DNA of 64,000 bases from Cavia porcellus (taxonomy: Eukaryota; Chordata; Mammalia; Rodentia; Caviidae), in contig NW_026947485.1 in assembly GCF_034190915.1 (NCBI RefSeq), forward strand, positions 134,370,337 to 134,434,336. The letters run 5' to 3'. The notes beneath the pieces are model-generated. The model was not told the DNA's origin. It did no database searches and worked only from the letters and a program-made list of their open reading frames with translations. Position numbers and translations under genes: made by a program. This document shows, piece by piece, positions 12,360 to 24,035 of the stretch (positions are counted from its first letter, which is position 1; the number at the start of each line of letters is the position of its first letter).

Positions 12360-12480
12360 GACATTTTCATTCCTCCGATACAGAGATTAAGAATCATATT
12401 AGGGACTGAGAGAGGTTAAACATCTGCAGGAGACTTGGAGGTCATCTCATAGCCCAGATTTTCTAATTGGCTTGCAGTGA
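12360..12480 (-). repeat. Possible MIR SINE, antisense
   Basis: 'gggactgagagaggttaaac' preceded by 'gatacagagattaagaatc' and followed by an 'ctgcaggagacttggaggtc' block resembles the antisense core of MIR. Strongly diverged. Confidence 0.35.
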
Positions 12481-13336
12481 GAAGATCTCAAGGCACAAGA
12501 ACATCTGTGCTGAAGTAATGCTGGGATCCATCATGAAACTACCTTTCTTAGTTGATGTGTGCAATGCACTCAGGGCAATGTTTCACTGATCTATGCCATG
12601 CGTGTGCATACAGACATGTGCAAGTGTTTATGAAAGTATTTTTTTTTACAAAACAGCAAATTCCTTTGTCCCAAAATACAGTTAAAATTGAACTTATTGT
12701 GACTATACTTAAACACCTTGTAACACAGAACTTGATGCAGTTTCTTTTTGTTGTTACCAAACTTTTTAAAAAATGTTTACTTTAAGCATGCTAATGCAGC
12801 AAAAAATATTTTTTATTAAGATAATTGAGTAGAATGTTCTGGTCTTGTGAAACTCAACAGGTTTGCAAAGATGGTTATTGAAATAGTGCAAGAAATCCTT
12901 TGCAGTTCCAAAGAACATATAGTGAATGGATCCATGCAACTCTCTTCTGGAAATTCACTCTTTCTCATCTAACAGGTATCAAAGTTTCAAAAGAAACTTA
13001 ATATGCAGAAATGCGACATGAATCTCAACAGCAACATTTTTCAAGGTTTTAATTAGCTGATTAATGATTTAAAAACTTTATTTCAATTGTAATATTTGGT
13101 GTATGCTGAGTGACAGTCTAAATAATTTTCTTACAATTATATTCACATCATTTGAGATAAGGTATTTGATTCATAATTACTATGAAATATATAGTCATTA
13201 GCAAACATGTTACAGAAAACCAATGCTATCCTCAAGTAGGGTTTACTGTCTGGAAAAGGAAATGAGATATACAAGTTTGCAATTAAATGTACATTTACAA
13301 CTTGCTCACTACTACCTTAACAGAAAACACAGTATT
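12481..13336. other. AT-rich DNA, nothing recognised
   Basis: The overlapping short open frames on both strands at 12548-12785 show no features of a gene. Confidence 0.55.
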
Positions 13337-13360
13337 AAAAAGCATATTTTATGACTATCA

Positions 13361-13880
13361 CCCGAGCCCAGCCTGTTTTGCTGCCGGGCCTGGCCATCGG
13401 TGTGCAGAGGAGGAGCTGGGCGGATCTGGGGTGCCTGCATCGGCCTCTCTGTGTGTCTGGAGGACTGTGGATATCTTGGCCCAGACTGTTTGGGTCCCTC
13501 CAGGCTTCCAGGTGCAGTGAAGGGGAGAGGTGGGTTTGAGGCCTCTACATCCGCCTCCCCATCCCGGTTGCACTTGGAGAACTGCTGAGCTCCCGACAGG
13601 TGGGCGGGCCCACACTATCCCCGGAGCCCAGCCTGTTTTGTTGCCGCCTAGCCATCAGTGTACAGAGGAGGAGCTGGGCGGATCTGGGGTGCCTGCATCG
13701 GCCTCTCCATGTGTCTGGAGGACTGTGGATATCTCTGCAAGCAGGAAGGGATCACAGGTTCCTGAGGCACCGCGGCCTGTGGTGAATACCCTAACCCGGA
13801 TGCGATTGAAGAGCTGTGGAGCTTCCAAGGGGCAGGTGGGCGCACAGTGTGCCTGAGGCCCAGCTTGTCTGGAACTGTGG
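13361..13880 (+). promoter_or_regulatory. L1 5' UTR: two tandem promoter monomers
   Basis: GC-rich sequence in an AT-rich region with a repeat period of 258 bp: 'gagcccagcctgttttg' and 'gactgtggatatc' recur (the latter at about 13465 and 13723). The first copy has the full unit; the second runs into the non-repeated tether before ORF1. Tandem monomers are the promoter form known for rodent L1s. The same monomer, three registers long, lies at 57440-58214. Confidence 0.85.
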
Positions 13881-14037
13881 AGTTCTGAGCAGGCAGAGGA
13901 GGGCCACTGGTTTTGCAGGCCCAATGGCTTGGGGTAGCGTGGTGCCAGAGTCTCAGTAGCTGTAAACATAGAAGGGGATTTTCAACAGATCCTGAGGAAG
14001 CTTTCAAATAACACTTGAAACACAGAAATATAGGAAA

Positions 14038-15088
14038 ATGACAAAACGAAAGACCAAATTACAACCTCAAACCTCCAGCCCATCTCAAGAAACCCTAGGA
14101 GCGATGTATATAGAAGAAAATATATCCCATCCACCTCGTATATCGGACACAATAGCTACTGAAATTGACAAGCAACTCCAGGAAGTTTTAAAGCAATTCA
14201 AACTCGAAATAATCTCCCAGATAAAAGAAGAAATGTTAAAAGAAATGAAAGAGATTCTAAATATATCTAAAGAAAACACAGATAAAAAATTGGAGGAACT
14301 AAACAAAAAGATAGAATCCCTAGACAAGCAATATAAGAAACAAACAGAATACATAATGCAGATACACAGAGATATACAGGAAATAAAAAACTCCACTGAA
14401 AGTTGTAAAAACCGCCTTAATGAAAGTGAAGATAGAATTTCAGACCTTGAAGACAGGATTGCAGCTAGTGAACAGGAAAGGAAAGATCTTTTGAAAATAA
14501 CAAGGAATCAGGAAACAACAATTCAACAACTGCAAGACGATGCAAAGAAGAATAACATAAGAATGATAGGGATTAATGAAAGAGAGGGAGACAACATGAA
14601 GCATGTCAGGAGGATATTTAGAGAAGTAATAGCTGAAAATTTCCCAAGCATGAGATCAGAAACTGACATCAGGATCAGTGAAGCATATAGAACTCCAAAT
14701 AGTCATAACCAAAATAAAACTACACCCTGACATATAATAATCACCATTCCAGAAATCCAACACAAGAATAGATTATTAAAAGCTGTCAGAGAGAAAAGAC
14801 AGATCACTTGTAAAGGAAAACCTATCAGAATCACAGCAGACTTCTCAACCCAAACGATAAAGTCAAGAAGAGCATGGAGTGAAGTATTCCAGATCCTAAA
14901 GTAAAATGATTTCCAACCTAGACTGATATATCCTGCAAAAATATCATTCAAAATAGATGGTGAAATACGATACTTCCGTGACAAAGAACAGCTGAAGAAC
15001 TTCATGAACACCAAACCAACCCGCAAAAAATATTGAAAGACAGTTTAGATACACAAAGGAAAAAACCACTAAGCAAAGCAAATAATTA
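14038..15088 (+). pseudogene. L1 ORF1, interrupted
   Basis: ORF1p is the trimeric RNA-binding chaperone of the L1 particle. The first 230 codons are open: a basic N-terminus, a long coiled coil (about residues 40-155, rich in Glu/Lys/Leu/Ile heptads) and then the RRM region (about 165-230, including 'IGINEREGDN'). Reading ends at TGA 14728-14730, where the sister copy has AGA. A second in-frame stop TAA at 14902-14904 replaces GAA. A one-base loss near 15018 shifts the C-terminal domain. Full length would be about 350 residues. The start at 14038 is chosen because the sister frames align from it and codon 4 is still CGA here. Confidence 0.9.
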
Positions 15089-15108
15089 AACAGAACAGAG
15101 AGATAAAG

Positions 15109-15880
15109 ATGCAACAGCAGAGAGATAACATTCCTACAATTAACCAGCATTTAACAGTAATAACCATTAATGTAAATGGTCTCAATGCACCAATCAAAAG
15201 AAACAGACTAGCAGAATGGATCAAGAAACAAAATCCAACCATATGCTGTTTACAGGAAACCCATCTAACCCAGAAAGATACTCACAGACTGAAAGTCAAA
15301 GGATGGAAAACAATTCTTCATGCAGCAGGAATCCAAAAAAAGGCAGGAGTAGCCATTCTGTTTGCAGACAACGTGAACTTTAAACCAACAATGACCATAA
15401 AGGACAAAGAAGGTCACTACATACTCGTAAGGGGAAAACTCCAAGAGGAAGACATAACTATCTTAAATATATACGCACCAAACTCCAGAGCACCCAGTTA
15501 TATAAAACAATTATTAACAGAAATGAAAACTCAAATTTTCAGTAACACAATTGTAATAGGAGACCTTAATATGCCATTGACACCAAGGGACAGATCAACC
15601 AGACAGAAAATGAGCAAAGAAATAACAGAACTGAATCACACCTGTGAACAAATGGATTTGATAGACATATACAGAATGTTCCACCTAACAACATCAGAAT
15701 ACACATTCTTCTCAGCAGTACATGGATCATTTTCTAAAATAGACCATATATTAGCTCACAGAACATATTTAAACAAATGCAAAAGAGTTGAAATCATCCC
15801 TTGCATGTTAGCGGATCATAGCGCTCTGAAATTAGAAATTAATGATAAAAGATACTGCAAAAATCCCGCAAACACACGGA
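15109..15880 (+). pseudogene. L1 ORF2 fragment: endonuclease domain
   Basis: About 256 codons of ORF2 from its start. This is the apurinic/apyrimidinic-like endonuclease that nicks target DNA. Visible catalytic landmarks are NVNGLN near residue 15, QETHL with the catalytic Glu near 46, and GDLN. The conserved SDH near the end of the domain reads ADH here. After the junction the frame continues for 32 unrelated codons to a stop at 15975, because the ORF2 C-terminus joins in another frame. No reverse transcriptase is encoded, so the product could not retrotranspose. Confidence 0.92.
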
Positions 15881-16222
15881 TTTCTCAAAAAGTTGGGATT
15901 GGAAATCCCATTTATTCCAGCTATTCCACTTCTAGGCATATTCCCAGAAGAACTGAAAGCATCATACCACAGTGATATATGTGCACCTATGTTTATAGCA
16001 GCACAATTTGTAATCGCCAGATCTTGGAAACAACCCAAGTGTCCATCAACTGAGGAATGGATAAAAAAGTTGTGGCATTTCTATACAATGGAGTATTATT
16101 CAGCTATAAAGAAGGATCACATTGAGACATTTATCAATAAATGGGCGCAGCTTGAGACCATACTCATACGTGAAATAAATCAATCTCGCATGTGTGAATA
16201 CCGAATAGTTTCCCTAATGTAA
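15881..16222 (+). pseudogene. L1 ORF2 fragment: C-terminal end
   Basis: The last ~110 codons of ORF2 ('[20 protein letters not shown]' onward to 'YRIVSLM' and the stop), fused out of frame to the endonuclease part. The Cys-rich knuckle just upstream in intact copies is lost with the deletion. The open frame reading into it from 15842 is out of register with the native start. Confidence 0.9.
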
Positions 16223-17414
16223 GTAATGATTCAAATATATAAAAATATGTGGTAATCATGATTCCCCATTATGTGGCCTTGAAGCCTTATAAAGTTTTCA
16301 CTCATTAATTAGAAAGGCTTTATTCTAGGTTTCTTGATATGGAAATATTTGAAGCTATAGTATATGAAGTTTTATCCAAATATTTCAAGGAAAAAGACAG
16401 ACACTATGGAAACTACTATTAAGTCGGGTTATTTGGTGGTGAAGTACTAGGTTGCTGAAACAGTCATGCTTTGACCTCTATTGTTATATTGTTATGTCCT
16501 GTTTTATCTCAATTTCCCCCTTATTCTTTAAAAAAATTATTTAGTTATTTCTTATGTTTGTTTTAATTAAGGGGAAAATTTTTAAAAATTAGGATATATA
16601 ATAGTAACTCTTTTTGATTTCCTATTAACTTGTTTTGAAGTCCTGTAATACTCCCACGATCTTGTTTTGACTGATTAGACTCTGTTCCATTCTGTATGAT
16701 AGTATCAAGTTTGAGGGTATAGGCAACTACTTTGAAGGCAATAAGATTCACTAAGATGCCCATTCTGGTTTGACTATTGTCTCCTTTGGAAGTCCTGTAA
16801 TGTTTACAATGCCTAAGTTTTATTGGTCTTGTTCTCTACTGTTTTGTCCAACTTTATAATATCTAATGAGATAGACAATTCTTTTTAAGGAAACAAGAGA
16901 CAATGTTGATAACCATTGTTGATAACCTTGTACTCTGTTCTACACCATGTGCTATGTCTATCCTTGGTTTTGACTGACAGCTTTGTTTTGCCATATTTGA
17001 CTGTATTCTCCCCCCCCAAAAAAAATGTAATAAGAACTAAGGAGTAATAAAATCCAAAATGTGTAAATTTTGTTGTAAAAAAGAGAGGGGAAAAAAAAGA
17101 GCTCTAACGGATATAACAGCAAGTGTGTTTAGGGGTGTTAAATAGCTGACTATATTAATGTTTTGGATCATTGAACACAGCTGTTTGCAGTCTTCCCTTT
17201 TGAATGTTCACTTTGTATTCTTTGATACTGTGATTTGAGCAACTATTTTCAAGATGATAATATGTAATCTATAAACAGGTGATTTCTTACTGTTATGTTT
17301 TTTTTTTTTGTAGTTCTGTATTACGTGTACGCTTACACCGCTTTGTTTTGTTTTGTGTTTTTCTCTTTTTCCTCTTAAATAAAATTTTAAAAAAATAAAT
17401 AAATAAAATGTAAA
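16223..17414 (+). other. L1 3' UTR and A-rich tail
   Basis: About 1.2 kb matching the 3' UTR of the minus copy at 51204-52385, including a C-run near 17009 (the complement of the G-run at 51590) and the terminal 'ttacaccgctttgttttg' block. It ends in AATAAAAT-like A-rich repeats. Confidence 0.9.
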
Positions 17415-17432
17415 AAAAAGCATATTTTACAG

Positions 17433-17545
17433 TGTAGTGGTTGATTAATTGTGTCAACATCAAAAACAATGAGACATTTAGATCCTTTAAATGTGTTTAA
17501 CAACTCTACATCTAAGGGTGTCATAGACTGAGGTTAAGGGTACAA
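17433..17545 (+). repeat. Partial ERVL-type LTR
   Basis: 'tgtagtggttgattaattgt' plus 'gtcaaca' and an 'aacaactctacatctaaggg' block repeat the first ~110 bp of the LTR at 17690. It begins 3 bp after the L1 target duplication, so the L1 landed at the very edge of this LTR. The remainder of the LTR is absent. Confidence 0.6.
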
Positions 17546-17689
17546 GAACAATTAATCTGGCAATGGAGTTTCAAAGTTGTTCACTCTTATGCTGTGGTAA
17601 TGGGTTTTCTTTTTTTTTTTCCTATATTTACTTTGAGAACAGGAACCAAAAGTACAGCAGCCTAATTTGAAAATTTTGCTGATGGTCAG

Positions 17690-18142
17690 TGTAGTGGTTG
17701 ATTGACTGTGTCAACTTGAGGCATTTAGAAGCTTAACTAAATGGGTTTAGTAACTCTACACTTGAGGATGGCTCATCACCTGGAGGTTTAAAAGGGAAAG
17801 AAGGACAAATGCCATTCTTGGGAGAATGGCCTTTGGTTTGGACCTCCTCTCCTGGCTTCCAGTATAGACTCTTCAGCTTTCCAGCATAGGCTCTTCAGCC
17901 TCTCATCATAGAGTCTTTGGCCTTCTGTCACAGACCCATCAGCCTGCTGGTGTGGACTTGCACAAGACACTAGGGTGAACACCAGACCTTGGATTGAATT
18001 CTTTGGCCTCCAGTATATAGACACCCTCTGCATGCTTCCTCATCGGACTCCGTGGCTGACCATTATAAGCAAATCTTGTTTCTTTTACATCTGTATATCT
18101 CATGTTACATCAGTTCTCTCTAGTAAAACCCTGAGTAATACA
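17690..18142 (+). repeat. ERVL/MLT2-type LTR, sense
   Basis: A 453 bp block starting TGTAGTGGTTGATTGACTG with 'gtcaacttgaggc' and ending 'aaaccctgagtaataca', the ends expected for ERVL/MLT2-type LTRs. A stretch of short CTTCAGCCTC-like modules (17870-17950) is also typical of this group. A primer-binding-site-like TTGGTACCAG at 18147-18156 follows 4 bp downstream, which confirms the 5' LTR orientation. Confidence 0.7.
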
Positions 18143-18720
18143 GAAATTGGTACCAGGAAAGTAAGGTCTTTGCTGTGCTATTGCTTGTTCATGTGACTAA
18201 AGAGCCTTGGAAAGTTTTTGAGAGATTGGCCCTACAGACAGACCTGTATGCTGTAAACTATATTGGAGACTCTGGTCAGAACCTGGAAAACCAGAGTACT
18301 GATGGAAATGCTGCCAGTTAAGATGAAGCTTGGGAGGCTGCTGTTGAGAAGGACTGCTACACTGCTGGAATCCAGGTAATATATTGTGCTTTAGTTGAAA
18401 GTTGGTCTTCATTTTGCTTGCATTTAGAGATACTACCAGGGTGGCAGAAAAATTTCAGTGCAGTCTACTGTTTGGATGGTAGCACAGCTACTTTAGAGAA
18501 CTTTTGACTGGACTCTACGTTGAAAATTTAGAGCAAAGAGCCTGTAGAGTAATTTAAAATACTTGCCCAAGAAGAAGGCTCCATTGGAACTGTGGGTTGC
18601 AAAGACAAAACAGAGAACATGATTGTTTAGAAGAACAGGACAATGGCAAAATCAAAGAGTATATTTGAATTGCAGGAGATCCTTATATTTTAGTCTTGCC
18701 ATGCCACATTAAAAGTTAAT
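18143..18720 (+). repeat. Decayed ERVL-type internal region
   Basis: Directly downstream of the primer-binding site. It resembles gag-leader DNA of ERVL/MaLR elements ('gagccttggaaagtttttgag', 'aaatgctgccagttaa'), with many stops in all frames. No viral protein can be read and no 3' LTR was found, so the element is truncated. Confidence 0.5.
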
Positions 18721-20285
18721 GGAAAGCAAGGACTGTGATTGTAATTGCGCTTTTAGCTCAATTTTAATATGTTTTGTATGTTTGTAACCAGGTTAATTAA
18801 TCAAAGTACTGTGTTTTAATGTTGAACCTTGGTCACTCTTTAAATCTTTTGTTTTTGGTGCAGTATTAAGTGTAAAAAATAGTATATATATTAATGTAAA
18901 TCTAAATAGATATATGTTAACTTTCACAAATCTGCCACTAAAAACTAGTTTAAGGAAATATGTGTGATCATTAAGTTGACCAGGGTTGGATTGTTATGGA
19001 TTAGAAACTGTTGGTCAACTGAACGCCAATGGAATTAAATTACCATGGTGCTGAGCATAGATGTTTCACCTGAGGAAAGTTGCCAGCATAAGTATACATG
19101 GAGAAAGGAGAAGCTAGGCATTGCACAATGAGGCATTGAGGCACTGAGGTGTTGAGGCACTGTGGGTTCTCCTCTGTGTTGCTCTTTGAGCAGTTGGTTC
19201 TCCTGGAGAAGTTCTGGTCTTCACATTGAGCATTGCTTCCTGGCTCCAGAGAGGAAGATATGTGCTATTTGGTCTCTAGGATGAACTCATCATGCTGGCT
19301 TCCTGGCATATACTCAACTCTGTTTGTTGTCTGAGGAGCTCTGGGGTCTCTGTGTCACTGAGGATCACTGTGGTACTTTTCAGGACAGCCCTGGTCTTTG
19401 TTGTGAGTGTGATTTCTCAGCTCCAGTGTAGAATCCTCAACCTACCTGTACAGCTCCTTCACCCTGCTGGCAATGCCTTTGGGTGTTCCCAGCATGGATT
19501 CATAAAAGAAACTGGTGTGAGTCCTTCTTATGGGCTCTAGACCTCTAGTTAGACTGATGGGAGGCATTATCATGAGCTCTGGATCTTCATCTGGACTCAT
19601 GTGGGACATTGCTGTGGGATTCAGGTCTTTGGCTAAATATTCTATGTCTTTAATGTTGTGTATAGAATTCCAGCATTTTCTTGTGTTAAATCTAGGTGAC
19701 CATCACAAAACAATATTATAAACTCCATGTTCTGATTCTAATGGTTCTTTTCACAACTCCTGACTACAACATACAGGATATAAAGAGGTTGGGAATTGAG
19801 AGATGATACTTTAGAACAGTGTCCAAATATTGTCGGACAAAAATGTTTAGATAAATCTATATTTTGTTGTGGCTATAACCTAAAACCTTCATTTACACAC
19901 ACCAGGGTGACTGCTCTTCAGAGCAATGTGATCAGCAAGGAACTCCACCTGTATATTTTTGTTGTCATCAGTTCTGACTGTCTGAATAAATTTTAAAAAA
20001 TATTATTTCCATAATAAAATCTGATTTTATATTGTTAATATCCACTGACCTGTTTCTTTCCTTTCTAACATCTTTCACATCTACTTTCCATTTCTTTAAA
20101 CAAGTTAATATTGACTGAGTCTTTTTAATACAGCTATAAATATTTTATATATTATAAAGAAAGTGAGATTGTATTTTGCTGTTTACTATGAGAAAAATAT
20201 TTGTATGTGTTATGAAATCATTTAGAAAAACTGATTAGGCAAAATGATTTTTAATATGCTATTTAGCATAAGACATGCAACTTTA
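18721..20285. other. Unassigned, partly repetitive DNA
   Basis: No gene. From 19100 to 19640 the + strand carries degenerate CT/TG-rich modules (recurring 'ctctgg', 'gcttcctgg', 'ctcagctcca') that look like an eroded LTR, but I cannot name it. Open frames at 19292-19721 lie inside this and show no protein family. Confidence 0.4.
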
Positions 20286-20658
20286 TTATGGTTTGTGTCT
20301 GGATATTCCCCGAAGCCTCATGTGGTCATGGGGGACAGGCTTTTTGTAGGCAGCTTAATCTAGAGTTTATGACTGATTCAAGTTTGATGTTGGAATTAAG
20401 GGTTTTAGTATTGAGGCTGGGTGACAGCTAGGTCAGTCCATTGATTGGACCACCACTGCCCTAATCCTGGATAAGATAGAAGGGGCATTAAGAGCCTTGT
20501 TTCACCCCTCTACCTCTTGTTGCTTTTGCGGTCTTCTGCCACCATGAATGATTGCCCATCTCCCTTGGATCCAGGTGATTATGGACTGAAACTTCTACAA
20601 ACTGGGAGATAAATAAACTTTTCCTTTTAAAACTTTGAATGTCAGGTATTTACTCCAC
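20286..20658 (+). repeat. MaLR LTR (MST/MLT1-like), sense
   Basis: Starts 'tatggtttgtgtctggata', continues with 'cctcatgtggtcatggggg', 'ttgattggaccaccactgcc', 'gtcttctgccaccatgaatg', 'attatggactgaaac' and ends with an AATAAA signal ('gagataaataaactttt'). This is the order of blocks in sense MaLR LTRs. A 22-base A run follows. Confidence 0.75.
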
Positions 20659-20659
20659 C

Positions 20660-20681
20660 AAAAAAAAAAAAAAAAAAAAAA
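20660..20681. repeat. Poly(A) run
   Basis: Twenty-two consecutive A immediately 3' of the MaLR LTR. Confidence 0.95.
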
Positions 20682-22869
20682 GCAAATAACAAAGACAACA
20701 GTCAAATCACAGCTTTCATATTTATAGTCAGATTTAACTTTTGATATGCTTTGAGATGATCTCAGTACTTTGGTTTTTTTACCAATAAAAAGAATAAAAA
20801 TAATCCTATAGCTACAGAAATCTTATGAGTTATAGAATTAATCAAATCTTTAAAAGAGTAATATGCAGTGTTCTATATGGGCAAAAATATTACTGAAGAT
20901 GATTCTGTAATTAACTCACTTTGAGGTTAATAAATGTCACTTTTGACCAAAAATTTACTTGGAGAATTTTTGCAAACTGTGAAGAAAATTATCTTCAATA
21001 TTCTGCTGACAGTAATTTTGTAAGTGTCATGAATTGTGGCTAGTCATTGATGAAATGGTCTTTGACATTTTCCAGCTCTGTGTTTTATGGCATCATCTAA
21101 GGAAACTTTATCATCCAAGTCATTTTCAAATTTAAAAACACTACTTATAGATCCAAAGAAAAAAGTCCCTAACAATACAAAAACTAAGCAATAAGAAATA
21201 AAAATTAAGCACTTCTGATCAAAGACAGAAGAAAGAAAGAGCCTCCCCTTAGAAGCTTCAAATAACCAGTACTTAAATCACTGCATCTTTATTACAATTT
21301 ATTTTAAATAACACAAGCCGAATGAAAGTTCTTTAATTTTCATTTGTTATTAGTGAAAATATCAAGGAGAAACATGCATGCTGAGCAAAGATTTACTTAT
21401 AAAATATTATGCCCTGCGCTAGTTTTTGGCTTTTAAATATAACAGCAAAAAATCACATTAAATTTTCAAATGTTTCACTGTTGGGTACATGACCTTACTA
21501 AGTTTCTTTCTGATATTAATTCTACACATGTGATATATTATGTACTCTTGTAGACAGCGTGCTCTTACAAATGTTATATAAGAGCAACAGAAATGATCAG
21601 ATGTGCCCTTACTTTAAGACTGAATGACATTAAACCATAATTTATTTACATTTATTTATGTTTTCCTTGGCTTTTGGAAGAAATTGAATTTAGTGGTTAG
21701 ATAAAAAAATAAAATGCACAATCCTTCTATGATCCCTATTCCCCTGAATGGATGTAGTCAATGTATAATAAATGAATTTGTGTAATTTTTCTAGCAGATC
21801 AAAAGTAAAAAAAAAAGTCTTGGCTATTCCAAATCTATACAAGAATTCTCAAAATACTGTACATTGTGTTGAGTTACAAAATTTTAATATTAGAGAGAAA
21901 TGGTTTTTCATGTCAATTTTTTCTCATTTTAAGTATCAGAAATTCTGAGTGGTGATAATTAAATTTAAAATCTCACTGAGTTTTTCTTTTAGTGACAAAT
22001 CTCAAATGATGTTTTTTTCTGGGTAGGGTGCAGTGCTTTATAAAGATCATAGGAATGAAGAGCCATCAACTTAATGACATGTTAAGCAGTTTATGAAAAC
22101 TTTACTTACAATAGATGTGGATATGATTTGAAAGATCATCTAGTATGGTTATTGAAATAATATTTCTAAGAAAGAAGCCCTAGGCTTCTGTTAATGGGGT
22201 CCTTCCTGTTATGAGTTAAAAAAATCCATTTCTACATTAGAGTACATATATCTCATTTCTATAATAAATTAGTTACAAGAAATGCTAAAATGCTTAAAAT
22301 GGTTTGGAATCCATCACTTTCTATTATGATTTAGAGATGAGAAATTTCTTTTCACTGGAGAGCCAGAAGAGATGAATCTTTTTTGTTTTTTTTAACATGA
22401 AGCTTTTAAACTTCGAGATCACTAAACCAATTTTCCCTCAAACCTCAGGATTTGATTTGCATGGGCCTGAGGACTTTCCCCCATTTTCACACTCTGCTGT
22501 AGCAGAGTCTCATCCCCTGAGTTTCCTCTAAGGATCTGGGACTCCCTTAAGAGTTTTCTCTGGGATTCTCTGCATGGCTGGAATAGTCTTCCTGAAGATA
22601 ATCTCATAGTTTTATTCCCATAATTTCTCCACAATTTTATGAAAATGTTATCTTTTCCATGGGGTTTTCCATTTTATAGGAATAAGTTGTTTGGAAAAAT
22701 GCTTACTATCCCTTTACTTCCTGAATCAATGCTTCTTACAATATGACTTTGCAGTTGCACCCATGATGCCAAACTTCAGATATTCCACGTTTTGACTCTG
22801 TGGTGTCCACTTGTTTTGTGAAATTGCAGGCCATGGAAAAGACAGGTTTTATTTCTAAGCCTCAGCCTT
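20682..22869. other. AT-rich single-copy DNA
   Basis: No gene or recognisable repeat. The 70-codon minus frame at 22422-22634 is the only one without low complexity. It has no motif and no upstream or downstream coding continuation, so it is not called. Confidence 0.5.
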
Positions 22870-23165
22870 AAGTAAATTTCACATTTACTTTCATTCTTTG
22901 GGAGATTGGCCACCACCAAAGAAACAAACCTAGGCCATGAAGATTAAAGACCACATGTAACAGAGCCAAATTATTCCAGTTGAAGTTTTCCTAGTCTATC
23001 AGCCAGACTGGAGCAAATCTGGCTGAGATCAGCCAAGAGTGGCCCAAATTACTAGATCTGCCCTGGCAATCCACAGGATCATGAACATAAGAAGTGGTTA
23101 TTGTTTTCATCTACTAAATTTTGGAACAATTTGTTATGAAATAGTATTAAATAAAACTTATGAAT
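22870..23165 (+). repeat. Probable MLT1-like LTR 3' half, sense
   Basis: The block with 'gctgagatcagccaagagtg', 'ggcaatccacaggatcatga', then 'gtggttattgttttcatcta' and 'tggaacaatttgttatg' follows the order of the 3' half of old MaLR LTRs ('...agccactaaattttggggt...'). Highly diverged. Confidence 0.45.
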
Positions 23166-23899
23166 CTCCTCAAACGAGAGTTGAACATACATGCACTAAA
23201 GTGTAAGCAAAAGACAAGGAAAGAAGGAATGACAGAAACAGAAGATGGTCTTACTGGGCTGGCAATAGCTTCACGATGATTATTTCTTCCTTGGGTCATT
23301 CAGTCCATGTAATCAGTGCCTTCAGAAATCACTCTTAATTCAACCAACCATCAGGGAAAGAAAGAAAAACCAAGGAATTTACATTTTTCCTTTTTGTAAA
23401 CTTACTTCTCATTTCTAAGTGTTTATTTACTGTATCTTTTAAAACACAAACTTTTCTATCCTGAGTGAAACACATTTTTTCCAGAAGTATTTGGTGATGC
23501 TATAGACTCCATTAGTCAGTTGAACCCAGGGCATAAATGTATTTGAGGTTTTCTTGCACTAGATACTCTGAGATCCAGGGCTGAGGTTTCCTCTTATTCC
23601 TGGGAGATATTCAGGAATCCAGGGGTATTGAAAAAGTAAAAATACAGAGAAAATACTCAGTTTTTATGTTTGGAGTCATAGAAGCTCCTGCAGATAGAAA
23701 GTGGGACCAAAGGGACAAAATCCAAGGTTAGGTGGGTTTTACAGGACAATAAAGTCTGTAAAGTGTCTAGATTAGTTTCCACATACATTGCTGGACATCT
23801 AAATTCCACACTCCTCACACAATAACTTAGCATTCAACTTTTCTGTCATGTTTCTATCACGAATTCTTTCAGAGTTGCTGTGGTATACATTTTTATATG
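23166..23899. other. Single-copy DNA, nothing recognised
   Basis: Mixed composition, no open frame and no repeat I can name. Confidence 0.5.
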
Positions 23900-24035
23900 A
23901 CCTGCTATTTGTTTTCCTTCACTAGAATTTAAATTCCATCAAAAAAGGAAATTTGTCTGTTTCCTTCACTAATGTTTATCCAGAACCTAGGACAATAATT
24001 GGCAAATATCTAACTTTCAGTTAATGTTTGAAGAC
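23900..24035 (+). repeat. L2 LINE 3' end, sense
   Basis: 'cactagaatttaaattcc' followed by 'aaatttgtctgtttccttca', 'ccagaacctaggacaataat' and a 'tcagttaatgtttgaag' end follows the conserved L2 3' terminus. An ancient mammalian LINE, non-coding. Confidence 0.65.

Larger units (their letters stand above)
13352..17414 (+). mobile_element. Young L1, full 5' end but internally deleted
   Basis: The insertion is bounded by a 15 bp target duplication AAAAAGCATATTTTA at 13337-13351 and 17415-17429, so the 4.06 kb between them is one retrotransposition product. It has two promoter monomers, ORF1, the ORF2 endonuclease part, then a junction at about 15880 directly to the ORF2 C-terminus, followed by the 3' UTR and an A-rich tail. 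About 2.7 kb (the segment equivalent to 52732-55451 in the sister copy at 51194-58214) is missing, including all of the reverse transcriptase. The junction shares GGA with both parents. Whether the deletion pre-dated insertion is not visible. Confidence 0.95.

Noticed and set aside
13287..14007. Overlapping frames of 60-119 codons on both strands
   Set aside because: They lie in GC-rich L1 promoter monomers, where stops are rare by composition. The same peptides recur in the monomers near 57.4-58.2 kb.
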